Shown here piece after piece: positions 43,230 through 52,830 of a stretch of 64,000 nucleotides of DNA (the first letter of the stretch is position 1; each line of letters begins with the position of its first letter). Source of the DNA: Oleidesulfovibrio alaskensis DSM 16109 (GTDB lineage Bacteria; Desulfobacterota; Desulfovibrionia; Desulfovibrionales; Desulfovibrionaceae); contig NZ_AXWQ01000005.1 in the NCBI RefSeq assembly GCF_000482745.1, forward strand, positions 398,169 to 462,168, given 5' to 3'. The position numbers and the translations under genes are program-made. Under the pieces are notes generated by a model, which ran no database searches, had not been told where the DNA came from, and saw only the letters and a list, made by a program, of their open reading frames with translations.

Positions 43230-45647
43230 TCAGGGCATTTCCGGCGGAAACGGATTTTCATCCGCGAAAAAAGGATTTTCGGCAGGGTCGTGCATGTCCA
43301 CACCGGCAGACGGTGCAGCGCCGCCGGACGCACGGGCATGTTTTTCCGGCAGGTCGGGGCGCACTCTTCCCTGCTCCAGTCTGAGCCGTGCCGAAAAAGT
43401 ATTGCCGCCGCGGGAAGTAAGCTGCAGTTCCTGACTGGTGAAGCCCGTCTCCAGCAGCTCGCGTACCATACCCGCATCAATCTGCGTACCCATAAATGTC
43501 CGCCAGATCATAAAGGGACACCCGCCGTCAGCGCGTTTCCAGCGGCTGCACCCGAAGCCTTTGTCCCGCTCTTCCACTTCTGCCCCGCACAACGGGCATT
43601 TACCGTCCAGCTCGCGCGAGGCCAGACGCGCAGCGGTTTCTACCAGTATGTTTTTGACATTGCGGGGCTTTATGCTTTCAACACTCTGCGCCAGCATGGT
43701 TCTGATTTCCTGCATGAACAAAGGGTATGTATTATTTCCCGCTTCGATATCTTTGAGCTTTTTTTCCCAGAGACCGGTCAGTTCCGCCGAGGCCATATCA
43801 GGCAGCATGGAAGAGACCAGCGCCGCGGCCTGCATGCCGGAATCGGTGGCAATCAGCCTTTTGCCTTTCTTTTCCACATATCCCCGCGCCAGCAGGGTTT
43901 CAATAATCTGTGCCCTTGTGGCCGGAGTGCCCAGCCCGCGCTCCTTCATGGCATTGCGCAGCTCTTCGTCATCCACCAGCCGCCCCGCGGTTTCCATGGC
44001 GGCAAGCAGCGAAGCATCGGTAAAATGCGCCGGAGCTTTTGTCTGCCGTCTGACAGCCGAAACTTCATGCACATGCAGCCGTGTCCCCTTGCGCAGTGCG
44101 GGCAACGGGTTGTCCTCGGCCGTGCGCCACGGTTCCACAGCCAGCCAGCCGATATCCTTGAATACTTTTCCCCGCGCTACAAAAACATCTTCACCGGAGA
44201 GCACCCGTACCGTGGATGACATGAAACTGGCCGGAGCGCTGAACGCGGCCACAAAACGGCGGCAGACCATGTCGTAAACATTACGTTCTTCGGCAGAAAG
44301 CGCATCAGGCCTGCCTTTGGCAGCGGTGGGAATGATGGCGTGGTGATCGGTGACTTTTTTGTCATTGACACAGTCAAACTTGCACCCCGCTTTGACACGC
44401 TCCACTGCCGGAACCGTCTCCTGCGGGTACAGATGATATACCGCTCTGAAATGCTTTAAAATTTCCTTGAACAAATCACGGGTAAGGTATCGCGAATCAG
44501 TTCTGGGATAAGTGATGAGCTTGCGCTGTTCGTACAGAGCCTGCGCTATGGCCAGTGTTTCCTTGGCTGAATAGCCGAAACGCGAGTTCGCTTCGCGCTG
44601 CAGGGTAGTCAGGTCGAAGGGGAGCGGAGGTTTCTGAGAACCCTTGCGGTTTTCCGTGGCGTCCACCACGCCTGTACCGCCCTGACAACGACCGATGACT
44701 GCTTCGGCATCATCCTGCCGCTCCAGACGTGTTTCCTTGAAGTCCGGCGGCAGGTGCCACACGGCACTGAACACATCATCAGCCGGTGTCTCCGTTCCCG
44801 TGCCTCGGGCATCCGCGTTCTCATCCGGCGGGCATGATGCCTGACCGGCAGTTGCCGCAGCGGCCTGCGGGGGGTGTTTTTCCGCTCCTTGCGCGTCCGC
44901 CGCCCCGGCAGACAAACACACCGGCGCGGCGGAACCGGCCGCAGCTGCGGCACCACCGGCATTACAGGGTGCGCTGCGGCCGAAACGGGCCTCCACCGTC
45001 CAGAAATCAGAAGGAACAAAATGTTCTATTTCCGCACGCCGGTCACAGATAAGCTTGAGCACCGGCGTCTGCACACGACCGACAGAAATAAGTGAACCGG
45101 CCTTCAGCGTGAACAGGCGCGAAAGATTCATACCGATAAGCCAGTCCGCCTCGGCCCGTGCAAAGGCCGCAAGCCCCAGATTACGCTTGGCGGCATCCTC
45201 CAGCAGGTTGCCCAGACTGCGGCGCAGCCCTTCTTCCGTCATATCGTTGGCCCACATGCGCTGCACAGGCTTTGTGCAGCCGGCGTGCAGCTGGATGCGC
45301 CGGAAAATAAGCTCACCCTCCCGTCCGGCGTCGGTGGCGTTAACCACATGCGCCACATCATCGCGATGCATGAGCCGCCGCACGGTTTCATACTGTCTGC
45401 GGGCTTCGGGCAGCACGGTCAGTCGAAACTGCCGGGGAATCATGGGCAGCTGTTCCAGCGCCCAGCGTCCGCCCCATGCTTCGTCCTGTTCTTCCGGCTC
45501 GGCTATGTTAACCAGATGCCCCACCGCCCAGCTGACGATATGCGTCGGGCCTTCCAGAAAGCCGTCACGTCTGGAAACGGCACCGACCAGCGGTGCAATT
45601 TCCCGCGCTACGGATGGTTTTTCTGCAATAATAAGTATTTTAGACAT
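43230..45647 (-). CDS. topB: DNA topoisomerase III
   Basis: 805 aa, type IA topoisomerase. TOPRIM domain at the N terminus (LIIAEKPSVAREIA, then NATDAGREGELIF), active-site Tyr at about residue 380 in LITYPRTDSRYL, and GLGTPATRAQIIETL further on. A C-terminal zinc-finger-like region (CPLCGAEVEERDKGFGCSRW) follows. It relaxes and decatenates DNA during replication and recombination. Odd: residues about 225-291 are an Ala/Gly-rich low-complexity insert absent from ordinary TopB, placed where the enzyme's second and third domains meet. Monocistronic. Confidence 0.93.
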   Translation of the reverse strand: MSKILIIAEKPSVAREIAPLVGAVSRRDGFLEGPTHIVSWAVGHLVNIAEPEEQDEAWGGRWALEQLPMIPRQFRLTVLPEARRQYETVRRLMHRDDVAHVVNATDAGREGELIFRRIQLHAGCTKPVQRMWANDMTEEGLRRSLGNLLEDAAKRNLGLAAFARAEADWLIGMNLSRLFTLKAGSLISVGRVQTPVLKLICDRRAEIEHFVPSDFWTVEARFGRSAPCNAGGAAAAAGSAAPVCLSAGAADAQGAEKHPPQAAAATAGQASCPPDENADARGTGTETPADDVFSAVWHLPPDFKETRLERQDDAEAVIGRCQGGTGVVDATENRKGSQKPPLPFDLTTLQREANSRFGYSAKETLAIAQALYEQRKLITYPRTDSRYLTRDLFKEILKHFRAVYHLYPQETVPAVERVKAGCKFDCVNDKKVTDHHAIIPTAAKGRPDALSAEERNVYDMVCRRFVAAFSAPASFMSSTVRVLSGEDVFVARGKVFKDIGWLAVEPWRTAEDNPLPALRKGTRLHVHEVSAVRRQTKAPAHFTDASLLAAMETAGRLVDDEELRNAMKERGLGTPATRAQIIETLLARGYVEKKGKRLIATDSGMQAAALVSSMLPDMASAELTGLWEKKLKDIEAGNNTYPLFMQEIRTMLAQSVESIKPRNVKNILVETAARLASRELDGKCPLCGAEVEERDKGFGCSRWKRADGGCPFMIWRTFMGTQIDAGMVRELLETGFTSQELQLTSRGGNTFSARLRLEQGRVRPDLPEKHARASGGAAPSAGVDMHDPAENPFFADENPFPPEMP

Positions 45648-45774
45648 AATATATGATTCCGCCTGACAGGCTCTGAGCCAGTCTGAGCCGCTACCTACCC
45701 GCTTGAAAGGCGGGCGTCAAATGACAGCTGGCGCGCATCTTGACCCCGCCGCGCCTGCAGAGTAGGCACAGGCC

Positions 45775-46401
45775 ATGAATCAGCGCTATCCTGTGCCCGC
45801 GGTGGCAGTGCATACCGTGCAGGACACCATTAAACGCAGTCTGTTTATTGCCTATCTGGCCCATGCCCCGTGTCCGGATTCGGCCAGAGAGTTCATTGAC
45901 AGCATCCGCACCCGCCATGCCGATGCCACCCACAACTGCTGGGCTTTCATGTGCGGCGCGCCGGGTGACACCGCCCGCGTGGGCATGAGCGACGACGGAG
46001 AACCTCACGGCACTGCAGGACGCCCCATGCTCAATGTGCTGCTGCATGGCGGCGTGGGAGAAATCGCCGTGGTGGTCACGCGGTACTTCGGCGGTACCAA
46101 ACTGGGCACAGGGGGGCTGGTACGCGCATACGGTGGCATGGTTTCGCTGGGACTGGAAAGCCTGCCCGTGCGTGAAAAAATTTTTCCCGCCCATCTGAAT
46201 ATAATTATGGAATACACTCATGTGACCGTTTTTAAACGGTTGATTGAAGAACACGAGGCCGTAGTGACGCACGAAGAATACGCCGCTGATGCAGGTTTTA
46301 CCATAACCCTGCCGCAGGAGAACGTAGCCGCTCTGCGACAGGCACTGACAGAGCTCACCAACGGCACAGTGCTTATAGAAAAAGCCGGAGAGCCGGCCTG
46401 A
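45775..46401 (+). CDS. YigZ/IMPACT family protein
   Basis: 208 aa. The N-terminal IMPACT domain carries KRSLFIAYLAHAPC, CWAFMCG, SDDGEPHGTAGRPMLNVL and VVVTRYFGGTKLGTGGLVRAYGG, all family hallmarks. A C-terminal ferredoxin-like DUF1949 domain (about 140-200) follows. Bacterial YigZ has no settled role; eukaryotic IMPACT regulates GCN1/GCN2. Divergent from topB. No clear ribosome site, but the start fits the family length. Confidence 0.92.
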   Translation: MNQRYPVPAVAVHTVQDTIKRSLFIAYLAHAPCPDSAREFIDSIRTRHADATHNCWAFMCGAPGDTARVGMSDDGEPHGTAGRPMLNVLLHGGVGEIAVVVTRYFGGTKLGTGGLVRAYGGMVSLGLESLPVREKIFPAHLNIIMEYTHVTVFKRLIEEHEAVVTHEEYAADAGFTITLPQENVAALRQALTELTNGTVLIEKAGEPA

Positions 46402-46696
46402 TACACATCCGGCACCCGCACACCCCGCCTGCATGCTCCGCCTTTACCGTCCGTTGGTCTGCCGCACCGCAAGCCCTGCACGGACTTTGCCATAAATCAC
46501 GAAATAGTATAGACAGTTGAACACCAAATTTCCCGATGCTGCGGGGCATGCCCGCACATCTGGACCGCGGACAAATTTATACTGGCAATATACCACAGTT
46601 ATCGTAATATACAGGTTCGTTTTTCCGGTTTTCCGCATCACAACCGCAACCCACACGGAGCCTGTGACACCCATGCGGGTTTTTCCATCCGGTACC

Positions 46697-48145
46697 ATGA
46701 CAGAACAACAGACACCTGCTGCAGACGACAGCCCCCGCGCCGGTAACGGCCAGACGGCTTTTGCCCCTTTTGCCCGCAAAATGCGGCTGCATGGCCTATC
46801 CGAAGGGCTGATACGCCTTTTTAACAGTTACTACGACGAAATCGTGGCCCGCCACACCGGCTATCTGCACGAAGCGGAACTGCTGCCTGTCTCCGCTGCC
46901 GACCTGCCTCATGTCGATTCGCTGGAGTCCTTCCGCGAAGCAGGCAGACAGGCGGCGCGTCAGGCTGTGGTTATCAAGCTGAACGGCGGACTGGGTACCA
47001 GCATGGGCATGACCCATGCAAAATCGCTTATACCCGTTTTCGGCGAGATGCGCTTTCTGGATATTATTATGCAGCAGGCCCTGCTGCAGCAAAAAGAGTG
47101 CGGCGGCCCGCTGCCGCTTGCTCTCATGAACAGCTTCAGCACGCACGAAGAAACTCTGCAGGCACTTGCCGACATACGCGAAGAAGACTGCCGCCAGTGC
47201 ACACCGGTATGCTTTGTGCAGCACAAATTTCCCAAGGTTTCACGCCGTACGCTGCAGCCTGTGTCGTACCCGCAAAGTCCGGACATGGAATGGAACCCGC
47301 CCGGACACGGCGACCTGTATGCTTCGCTGGTCACTTCAGGCGTGCTGGACGATCTGCTCTCCCACGGGCGCCGCTATGCCTTTGTCTCCAACTCCGACAA
47401 TCTGGGTGCCGTGCTGGATATGCGTATTCTCGGATACATGGCCGGCAACGAGTTGCCCTTTATCATGGAGGTGGCTCCGCGCACAGCTTCTGACAAAAAG
47501 GGCGGTCATCTGGCGCAACACCGCGACGGCGGTCTGATACTGCGCGAACTGGCGCAGTGCCCCCCCGATGAAACCGACGCCTTTCAGGATATCCGCCGTT
47601 ACGGACTTTTCAATACCAACAACCTGTGGGTCGACCTGCACGCGCTTAAAAAACGCATTGAAAAAGAGGGACTCCTGCGTCTGCCGGTCATCCTCAATCC
47701 CAAAACGGTGAACCCGCGGGACAAAAGCTCGGAACCGGTCTGGCAGGTGGAAACAGCCATGGGAGCGGGTATTTCCATGTTTACCGGTGCGCAGGCCGTA
47801 GTGGTCAACCGTGACAGATTCATCCCCGTCAAAAAATGTTCCGACCTGCTGGCCGTCATGTCCGACTGCTTCGCGCTGAATCAGGGCACGGTGAGCTTCA
47901 GTCCGGAATGCCGCTACCCCACCCCGCAGGTCACTCTGGACGACAGGTACTACGACCATTACGACAAACTGCTGCAGCGCATTCCATATGGTCCGCCTTC
48001 GCTGAAAGAGTGCAGCAGTCTGACCATAAAAGGCGATGTGACCTTTGGCAGAAACGTGGTTATCCGCGGCGACACAACCATCACAACCGGCGGAACCGCA
48101 CATATTCCGGACAATACGGAACTTGAAGGCGAAGTAATACTGTAG
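46697..48145 (+). CDS. UTP--glucose-1-phosphate uridylyltransferase (eukaryotic-type UDPGP family)
   Basis: 482 aa. UDPGP-type pyrophosphorylase, not GalU-like. The nucleotide loop VVIKLNGGLGTSMGMTHAKSLIPV (about residue 92), LMNSFSTHEET, PPGHGDLYASLVTSGVLDDL, FVSNSDNLGAVLD and FNTNNLWVDL are diagnostic. It makes UDP-glucose from UTP and glucose-1-phosphate. Ends with a left-handed beta-helix (LTIKGDVTFGRNVVIRGDT). The start is uncertain: ATG 46697 lacks a ribosome site, while ATG 46673 lies behind GGAG at a long spacing. Confidence 0.9.
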   Translation: MTEQQTPAADDSPRAGNGQTAFAPFARKMRLHGLSEGLIRLFNSYYDEIVARHTGYLHEAELLPVSAADLPHVDSLESFREAGRQAARQAVVIKLNGGLGTSMGMTHAKSLIPVFGEMRFLDIIMQQALLQQKECGGPLPLALMNSFSTHEETLQALADIREEDCRQCTPVCFVQHKFPKVSRRTLQPVSYPQSPDMEWNPPGHGDLYASLVTSGVLDDLLSHGRRYAFVSNSDNLGAVLDMRILGYMAGNELPFIMEVAPRTASDKKGGHLAQHRDGGLILRELAQCPPDETDAFQDIRRYGLFNTNNLWVDLHALKKRIEKEGLLRLPVILNPKTVNPRDKSSEPVWQVETAMGAGISMFTGAQAVVVNRDRFIPVKKCSDLLAVMSDCFALNQGTVSFSPECRYPTPQVTLDDRYYDHYDKLLQRIPYGPPSLKECSSLTIKGDVTFGRNVVIRGDTTITTGGTAHIPDNTELEGEVIL

Positions 48146-48184
48146 TTTTTCACGCGTTCGCATCCATACAAAACACAGAGTTCA

Positions 48185-48213
48185 GGGCAACGGTCTGCAG
48201 CCGTTGCCTTTTT
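48185..48213 (+). terminator. Terminator of the uridylyltransferase gene
   Basis: Stem GGCAACGG/CCGTTGCC (48186-48193 with 48201-48208) followed by five T. Confidence 0.85.
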
Positions 48214-48242
48214 CAGTGTTCCGCAAAGCTCTAGAAAATGTC

Positions 48243-48271
48243 TTGAACTCTGGCTCCGGGCAAGGTATGTT
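48243..48271 (+). promoter_or_regulatory. Sigma-70-like promoter of the 48342-48764 gene
   Basis: TTGAAC (48243-48248), 17-base spacer, TATGTT (48266-48271). Confidence 0.55.
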
Positions 48272-48341
48272 TTCCGATATTGTCCTAAAATCCGGAACGC
48301 CCCACCGGACAAGCGTTTGCGCACAGCGCAGGGGGAAAGCC

Positions 48342-48764
48342 ATGCCGCAGGTAGCCGCCAGAATTTCCGGCGATCAGGAAAAGTGGCTCAAAGATTATTT
48401 CCGCACCAAAAGTGCGGGAGCCGAATTCATTCTGCCGTGGGCAGTGGATACCTTTTTCCGCGCCATATCCAGCATCAAGGATCAATTTACCGCTCCTGAG
48501 CTGAAAACCATAGTCGAAGCGCATAAAGACATCAGGCTCATGCCGGAACAGACGCGGCTTGATTATCTGCTGTTGCGCGTGCAGGACGCCTGCGAACTGA
48601 ACCTGCTGCACACCAGACACGGAGCGGGCAAAGCATCGCTGGAAGCCAAACTGCGCCGCCTGGACGATACGCAGGCCGCCGCGCTTTCCGTATGGGCTGC
48701 CGCTTTCTGGGTAAGCAAGAACTGCACAGCAGAAAATCTGGACGCATACATAAGAAACTACTGA
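48342..48764 (+). CDS. Small helical protein of unknown function
   Basis: 140 aa, mostly alpha-helical by composition. It begins MPQVAARISGDQEKWLKDYF and has WAVDTFFRAISSIKDQFTAPELKTIVEAHKD, a pattern of charged amphipathic helices, with a C-terminal WVSKNCTAENLDAYI. No cofactor motif or known domain recognised; N-terminal sequence loosely recalls ribbon-helix-helix proteins, not enough to assign. AGGGGGAAAGCC precedes the ATG and a good promoter lies 70 bases upstream. It sits alone between two terminators. Confidence 0.7.
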   Translation: MPQVAARISGDQEKWLKDYFRTKSAGAEFILPWAVDTFFRAISSIKDQFTAPELKTIVEAHKDIRLMPEQTRLDYLLLRVQDACELNLLHTRHGAGKASLEAKLRRLDDTQAAALSVWAAAFWVSKNCTAENLDAYIRNY

Positions 48765-48824
48765 CCCGCCCTGTACAGTCCGCTGCGAACCTTACAGCCC
48801 CGCACAATCATCCCCGCCGGCAAT

Positions 48825-48850
48825 AAAAAAGGCGGGCTGTCACGCCCGCC
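48825..48850 (-). terminator. Terminator of copA
   Basis: 7-bp GC stem GGCGGGC/GCCCGCC (48831-48837 with 48844-48850) followed on the minus strand by six T. Confidence 0.88.
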
Positions 48851-48884
48851 GTCATACAAGATTACAGCAGCTCTGCACGCATGC

Positions 48885-51491
48885 CTATGAGGGCCTGAAA
48901 AATCGCAGCCTCAGCGCATTGCTGACTACGGACACGGAACTCATGGCCATGGCAGCGCCGGCTATCATGGGCGAAAGCGTGGGGCCGCCGAAAAGCGCAT
49001 GCAAAAGCCCCATGGCCACCGGAATCCCGAGCACGTTATAGCCGAATGCCCAGAAAAGGTTCTGCTTGATGTTGCGCACCGTGGCACGCGAAAGCGCCAG
49101 CGCAGTCAGCACACCGTGCAGGTCTCCTTTCATCAGCACCACGTCGCCGGCCTCCACGGCCACATCGATGCCCGTTCCCATGGCTATGCCCACATCGGCG
49201 CGCGCCAGTGCGGGAGCATCGTTGATACCGTCTCCCACCATGGCCACTCTGTAGCCGCGCTCCTGCAGCGCCGCCACTTTGGCATCCTTTTCATCGGGCA
49301 TCACTTCGGCCACCACGTCATCTATACCGGCACGCTCCGCCACGGCCCGCGCCGTGGTGGCGTTGTCACCGGTCAGCATCACCACATGGATGCCCATATC
49401 TTTCAGACCGGCAACCACAGCCGGAGCGTTTTCCTTCAACGGATCAGCCACCGTAAGCACCCCGGCCACCTGACCGTCCACCCCCATCAGCAGGGGGGTT
49501 CGGCCTTTTTCGGCATGACCCTGCATAAGCCGCCCCACAGCGTCCCAATCGGCCTGCATACCTGCTTCACGCAGAAATGCGGTATTGCCTATATGAATCC
49601 TGCGCTCACCTTCCGGTGAAGCGACAGTGCCCGTAACCCCGCGTCCCGGCACGGCAGATACGCCGTCCACCGGCCACAGCGAAAGCTGACGCCTGCGGGC
49701 ACCTTCCACAATGGCCGCGCCCAGCGGGTGTTCAGAAGCAGATTCGAGAGACGCGGCAAGCCGTACCAGAACATCCGGCTGTGCCGCAGAGCCTACCGGC
49801 TCCACATCCTCAAGCACAGGATGCCCTTCCGTCAGGGTTCCGGTTTTATCAAACACAACGGCCTGCACCCTGCCGGCGGCTTCCAGCGCGGTACCGCTTT
49901 TGATCAGCACACCCAGCTGCGCTCCGCGTCCCGTGCCCACCATAATGGAAGTGGGAGTGGCCAGTCCCATGGCGCACGGGCAGGCGATAACCAGCACCGC
50001 AATGAAAATGCGCAGCGAAAAAGCAAAGCCTTCTCCGCTGAAAGCAAACCAGCTGAGACCGGACACCAGTGCCACAGCCATGACAATGGGAACAAAATAC
50101 AACGACACTCTGTCTGCCAGACTGGCAATGGGAGCCTTGGATCCCTGCGCGTCCTGCACCAGCCGGATGATACGCGCCAGCACAGTGTCGGCTCCCACGC
50201 GTTCCGCGCGCATGGTGAACGAGCCGGTACCGTTAATGGTGCCGCCCGCCACGCTGTCGCCTTCACGCTTGGTCACCGGCATGCTTTCACCCGTCAGCAT
50301 GGATTCATCAACACTTGAAGTGCCGGAAACCAATATCCCGTCCACGGGAATTCTGTCACCGGGGCGCACCAGCAACCTGTCGCCGCGATGCACTTCTGCC
50401 ACGGGAACCTCGCGGTGGCCTTCCGGCTCAACCAGCAGAGCCGTATCAGGCGTCAGCTCCATGAGTCCCCGTATGGCCTCGGACGTGCGGGCGCGGGAGC
50501 GGACTTCAAAGTATTTGCCAAGCGAAATCAAGGCAATGATCACGGCTGCCGACTCGTAATACAGGTCCATGGCGCGCTGCATCACATCCACGCCCAGCAC
50601 AATCTCCACGGTGTTCCACAGGCTGTAGGCAAACGCCGCTCCCGTACCCACCGCAATAAGCGAATCCATGTTGGGTCCGCCGTTGATCAGGTTTCTGAAA
50701 CCCACGCGGTAAAAATTGCGGCCCGACCACATGACAGGCAGCACCAGCATAAGCTGCACAAGGGCAAACGACACCGGCGACCGATGCGGTGAAAGCAACG
50801 CGGGCATGGGCAACCCCGCCATTTCTCCCATGGAGATGACAAACAGCGGCAGTGCAAAAAGAAAAGCAGGAACAAGCCTGCGCCGCATTTCGGCAAGACG
50901 GGCGTCGCTTTCGGCCTTCTGCTTTTCCCACAGAGCATGTGCATCGTCCGCCGCTTCGGGCGCCATGTACTGCGCGGTGAAACCCAGCGCCCGTATGCGC
51001 GCTTCCACAGCGTCAACCAGTGCCCGGTGCGCCGTTCCCGCCATGGGCACCACGGTGGCCGTTTCCGCCGGCAGGCTTACCGTCACCGAAGCAACGCCCT
51101 CCATGCCGCCCACAACTTTTTCTATTCTTCCGGAACAGGCGGCACAGGTCATGCCTCCCACAGAAAAGCGCAGCACAGTCTCTTCCAAAGCTTCGTCCCG
51201 GGGAGGCATCGCCTCAAAGCCCAGTTTTTTCACTCCGGCAGTAATATCATCAAGCCGGACCACTTCCGGATTCCAGCTCACGTCCATGATTTCAGAAGCA
51301 AGGTTGACATTGACGGACTGCACGCCCTGCATGGCGCCGACAACTTTTTCTATCCGTCCGGCGCAGACCGCGCAGGTCATACCCTTGACCGGCATTCTGG
51401 CTGTACGGGGCGGCTGTGCACCGTCGTGCGTTACACCTGCCGCGCCGGTTTCGCCCCCGTCCGCGGCTGACAATTGTGAATCGTCTTTCAT
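48885..51491 (-). CDS. copA: Copper-exporting P1B-type ATPase
   Basis: 868 aa. Two N-terminal HMA domains with metal sites TCAVC (about residue 38) and TCAAC (about 111), eight membrane helices, the transport motif ACPCAMGLATPTS, phosphorylation site VFDKTGTLTEG, actuator motif MLTGESMPV, HP motif SEHPLGAAI, and the hinge VGDGINDAPAL. The CPC motif marks Cu+ transport out of the cytoplasm. GGGAGAG before ATG 51491 sets the start. Divergent from a copZ-like gene; the intervening 141 bases probably carry promoters for both, but no CueR/CsoR site was identified. Confidence 0.94.
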   Translation of the reverse strand: MKDDSQLSAADGGETGAAGVTHDGAQPPRTARMPVKGMTCAVCAGRIEKVVGAMQGVQSVNVNLASEIMDVSWNPEVVRLDDITAGVKKLGFEAMPPRDEALEETVLRFSVGGMTCAACSGRIEKVVGGMEGVASVTVSLPAETATVVPMAGTAHRALVDAVEARIRALGFTAQYMAPEAADDAHALWEKQKAESDARLAEMRRRLVPAFLFALPLFVISMGEMAGLPMPALLSPHRSPVSFALVQLMLVLPVMWSGRNFYRVGFRNLINGGPNMDSLIAVGTGAAFAYSLWNTVEIVLGVDVMQRAMDLYYESAAVIIALISLGKYFEVRSRARTSEAIRGLMELTPDTALLVEPEGHREVPVAEVHRGDRLLVRPGDRIPVDGILVSGTSSVDESMLTGESMPVTKREGDSVAGGTINGTGSFTMRAERVGADTVLARIIRLVQDAQGSKAPIASLADRVSLYFVPIVMAVALVSGLSWFAFSGEGFAFSLRIFIAVLVIACPCAMGLATPTSIMVGTGRGAQLGVLIKSGTALEAAGRVQAVVFDKTGTLTEGHPVLEDVEPVGSAAQPDVLVRLAASLESASEHPLGAAIVEGARRRQLSLWPVDGVSAVPGRGVTGTVASPEGERRIHIGNTAFLREAGMQADWDAVGRLMQGHAEKGRTPLLMGVDGQVAGVLTVADPLKENAPAVVAGLKDMGIHVVMLTGDNATTARAVAERAGIDDVVAEVMPDEKDAKVAALQERGYRVAMVGDGINDAPALARADVGIAMGTGIDVAVEAGDVVLMKGDLHGVLTALALSRATVRNIKQNLFWAFGYNVLGIPVAMGLLHALFGGPTLSPMIAGAAMAMSSVSVVSNALRLRFFRPS

Positions 51492-51632
51492 TTGAGCTCT
51501 CCCAGTTGACATCGATTCTCAAAATACCATACTCATTTCAAGGGCGAAAGCAATTCATCAGGTGCAAAAAAAAAGAGTGTCAACTTTTTATACACAACGA
51601 TTCCGTCGCGGAACAAAACACAGGAGGCAGAC

Positions 51633-51839
51633 ATGCCGGACATCACAGTAAAAGGAATGTCGTGCAACCACTGCAAGACATCAGTCACCAATGCACTTTC
51701 CGCCATTCAGGGGCTGAAGAACGTGTCCGTTGATCTGGAAAAAGGCAAAGCAACATGGGAAGAGGCAGATCCTTCTGCTCCTGTGGATGTGCAAAAGATT
51801 AAAGATGCCATCACCGGCATAGGATTTGAAGCGGAATAG
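51633..51839 (+). CDS. copZ: CopZ-like copper chaperone (HMA domain)
   Basis: 68 aa, a single HMA domain: ITVKGMSCNHCKTSVTNALS with the CxxC copper ligands, then LKNVSVDLEKGKATWEE and IKDAITGIGFEAE. It would carry Cu+ to the neighbouring CopA. Start behind CAGGAGG. Divergent from copA and followed by a shared terminator. Confidence 0.93.
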   Translation: MPDITVKGMSCNHCKTSVTNALSAIQGLKNVSVDLEKGKATWEEADPSAPVDVQKIKDAITGIGFEAE

Positions 51840-51877
51840 GCCTTTTATGCCCTGCACGGCAGAGCATGACCGCGCCA

Positions 51878-51911
51878 TAAAAAAGACATCGCAATGCGAT
51901 GTCTTTTTTTA
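51878..51911. terminator. Bidirectional terminator between copZ and the redoxin gene
   Basis: An almost perfect palindrome (51879-51909) of GACATCGC/GCGATGTC flanked by A6 and T7, so it works on both strands for convergent genes. Confidence 0.92.
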
Positions 51912-51953
51912 TGCAACAAGGCGGCCGGCCACAGTTGCAGCCGGAAGGGATTG

Positions 51954-52607
51954 TCAGGCCGCGCCCAGAGACCGCAAAACGCCCAGCGTTTCTTCCGGCG
52001 GTGTCCGTCTGCTGTAGTCCAGATCAATATGGGCGCAGGCAATACGACCGTCTGTGCCGACCACATACCGCGACGTGACAGGAAGATGCCACCCCGAAGC
52101 TCCGTTATATCTGGCCAGGTCAATGCCGAAATGTACAAAAAGATTCTTCACCGCCGGCGGCACCTGATAGGCAAGCCCCATCGCCGAAGCCATGCGGCAG
52201 CCCGTATCAGTCAGAACATCAAACCCAAGTGAGCACTCGTACGCCATGGCCCTGTTAAAACGGGGCAACTGAGGGGTAACAGCAATAATGCTGCCACCGG
52301 CCTGCCGCACCTGTGCCGCCAGCGCATTAAGTTCCAGCAGTTCCTCGATGCAGTACCTGCACCATTTTCCTCTGAAAAAACTGATCAGCACAGGCCCCTG
52401 CAGCAACCTGTCCACAGGATTGATCACGTTGCCCAGCATATCACGCATACTGAACATGGGAGCATATGCCCCCTGCCGTGCCGCTTTTCCCTGCACATCA
52501 GCCAGCCGCAGCTGCGTTGCAACGGTATCCATCACCGCAATTATCTCGCGCGGCAACTGACTTTCCAGACGTCTGCTTACCGCATCAAGCCGCTTCTGCA
52601 ATGCCAT
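51954..52607 (-). CDS. AhpC/TSA-type redoxin
   Basis: 217 aa. The thioredoxin-like core has VLISFFRGKWCRYCIEELLELNAL with a CxxC active site (about residue 90) instead of the single peroxidatic Cys, followed by IIAVTPQ and FDVLTDTGCRMASAMGL. This is the peroxiredoxin-like AhpC/TSA subgroup with TlpA-like CxxC. It probably reduces peroxides or protein thiols. The ATG 52607 follows CGGGGGC; an eight-residue longer form is less likely. Monocistronic. Confidence 0.85.
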   Translation of the reverse strand: MALQKRLDAVSRRLESQLPREIIAVMDTVATQLRLADVQGKAARQGAYAPMFSMRDMLGNVINPVDRLLQGPVLISFFRGKWCRYCIEELLELNALAAQVRQAGGSIIAVTPQLPRFNRAMAYECSLGFDVLTDTGCRMASAMGLAYQVPPAVKNLFVHFGIDLARYNGASGWHLPVTSRYVVGTDGRIACAHIDLDYSRRTPPEETLGVLRSLGAA

Positions 52608-52763
52608 ACAGCCCCCGATGATTGCGCACATCCGATCCGCAATTGTCCACTAAACGATAACTATTATAAAAATATAATGGCGAATGTTATTTTTGGCAAA
52701 CATTAAAAACAAAAATACACTGTGTCATAAATGAAACAGCACATTCTCTTGCACACCACAAAA

Positions 52764-52797
52764 CAAGCGTCCTCAGCCTGCAGGCTGAGGACGCTTG
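52764..52797 (-). terminator. Perfect 34-base palindrome ending the AMIN gene
   Basis: Two 17-base arms meet without a loop at 52780/52781; on the minus strand TTTTG-type T runs follow. It lies 34 bases past the AMIN gene stop. Confidence 0.8.
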
Positions 52798-52830
52798 AAC
52801 AGAAAAAACAGTATATAGGCTTTCAGAACA

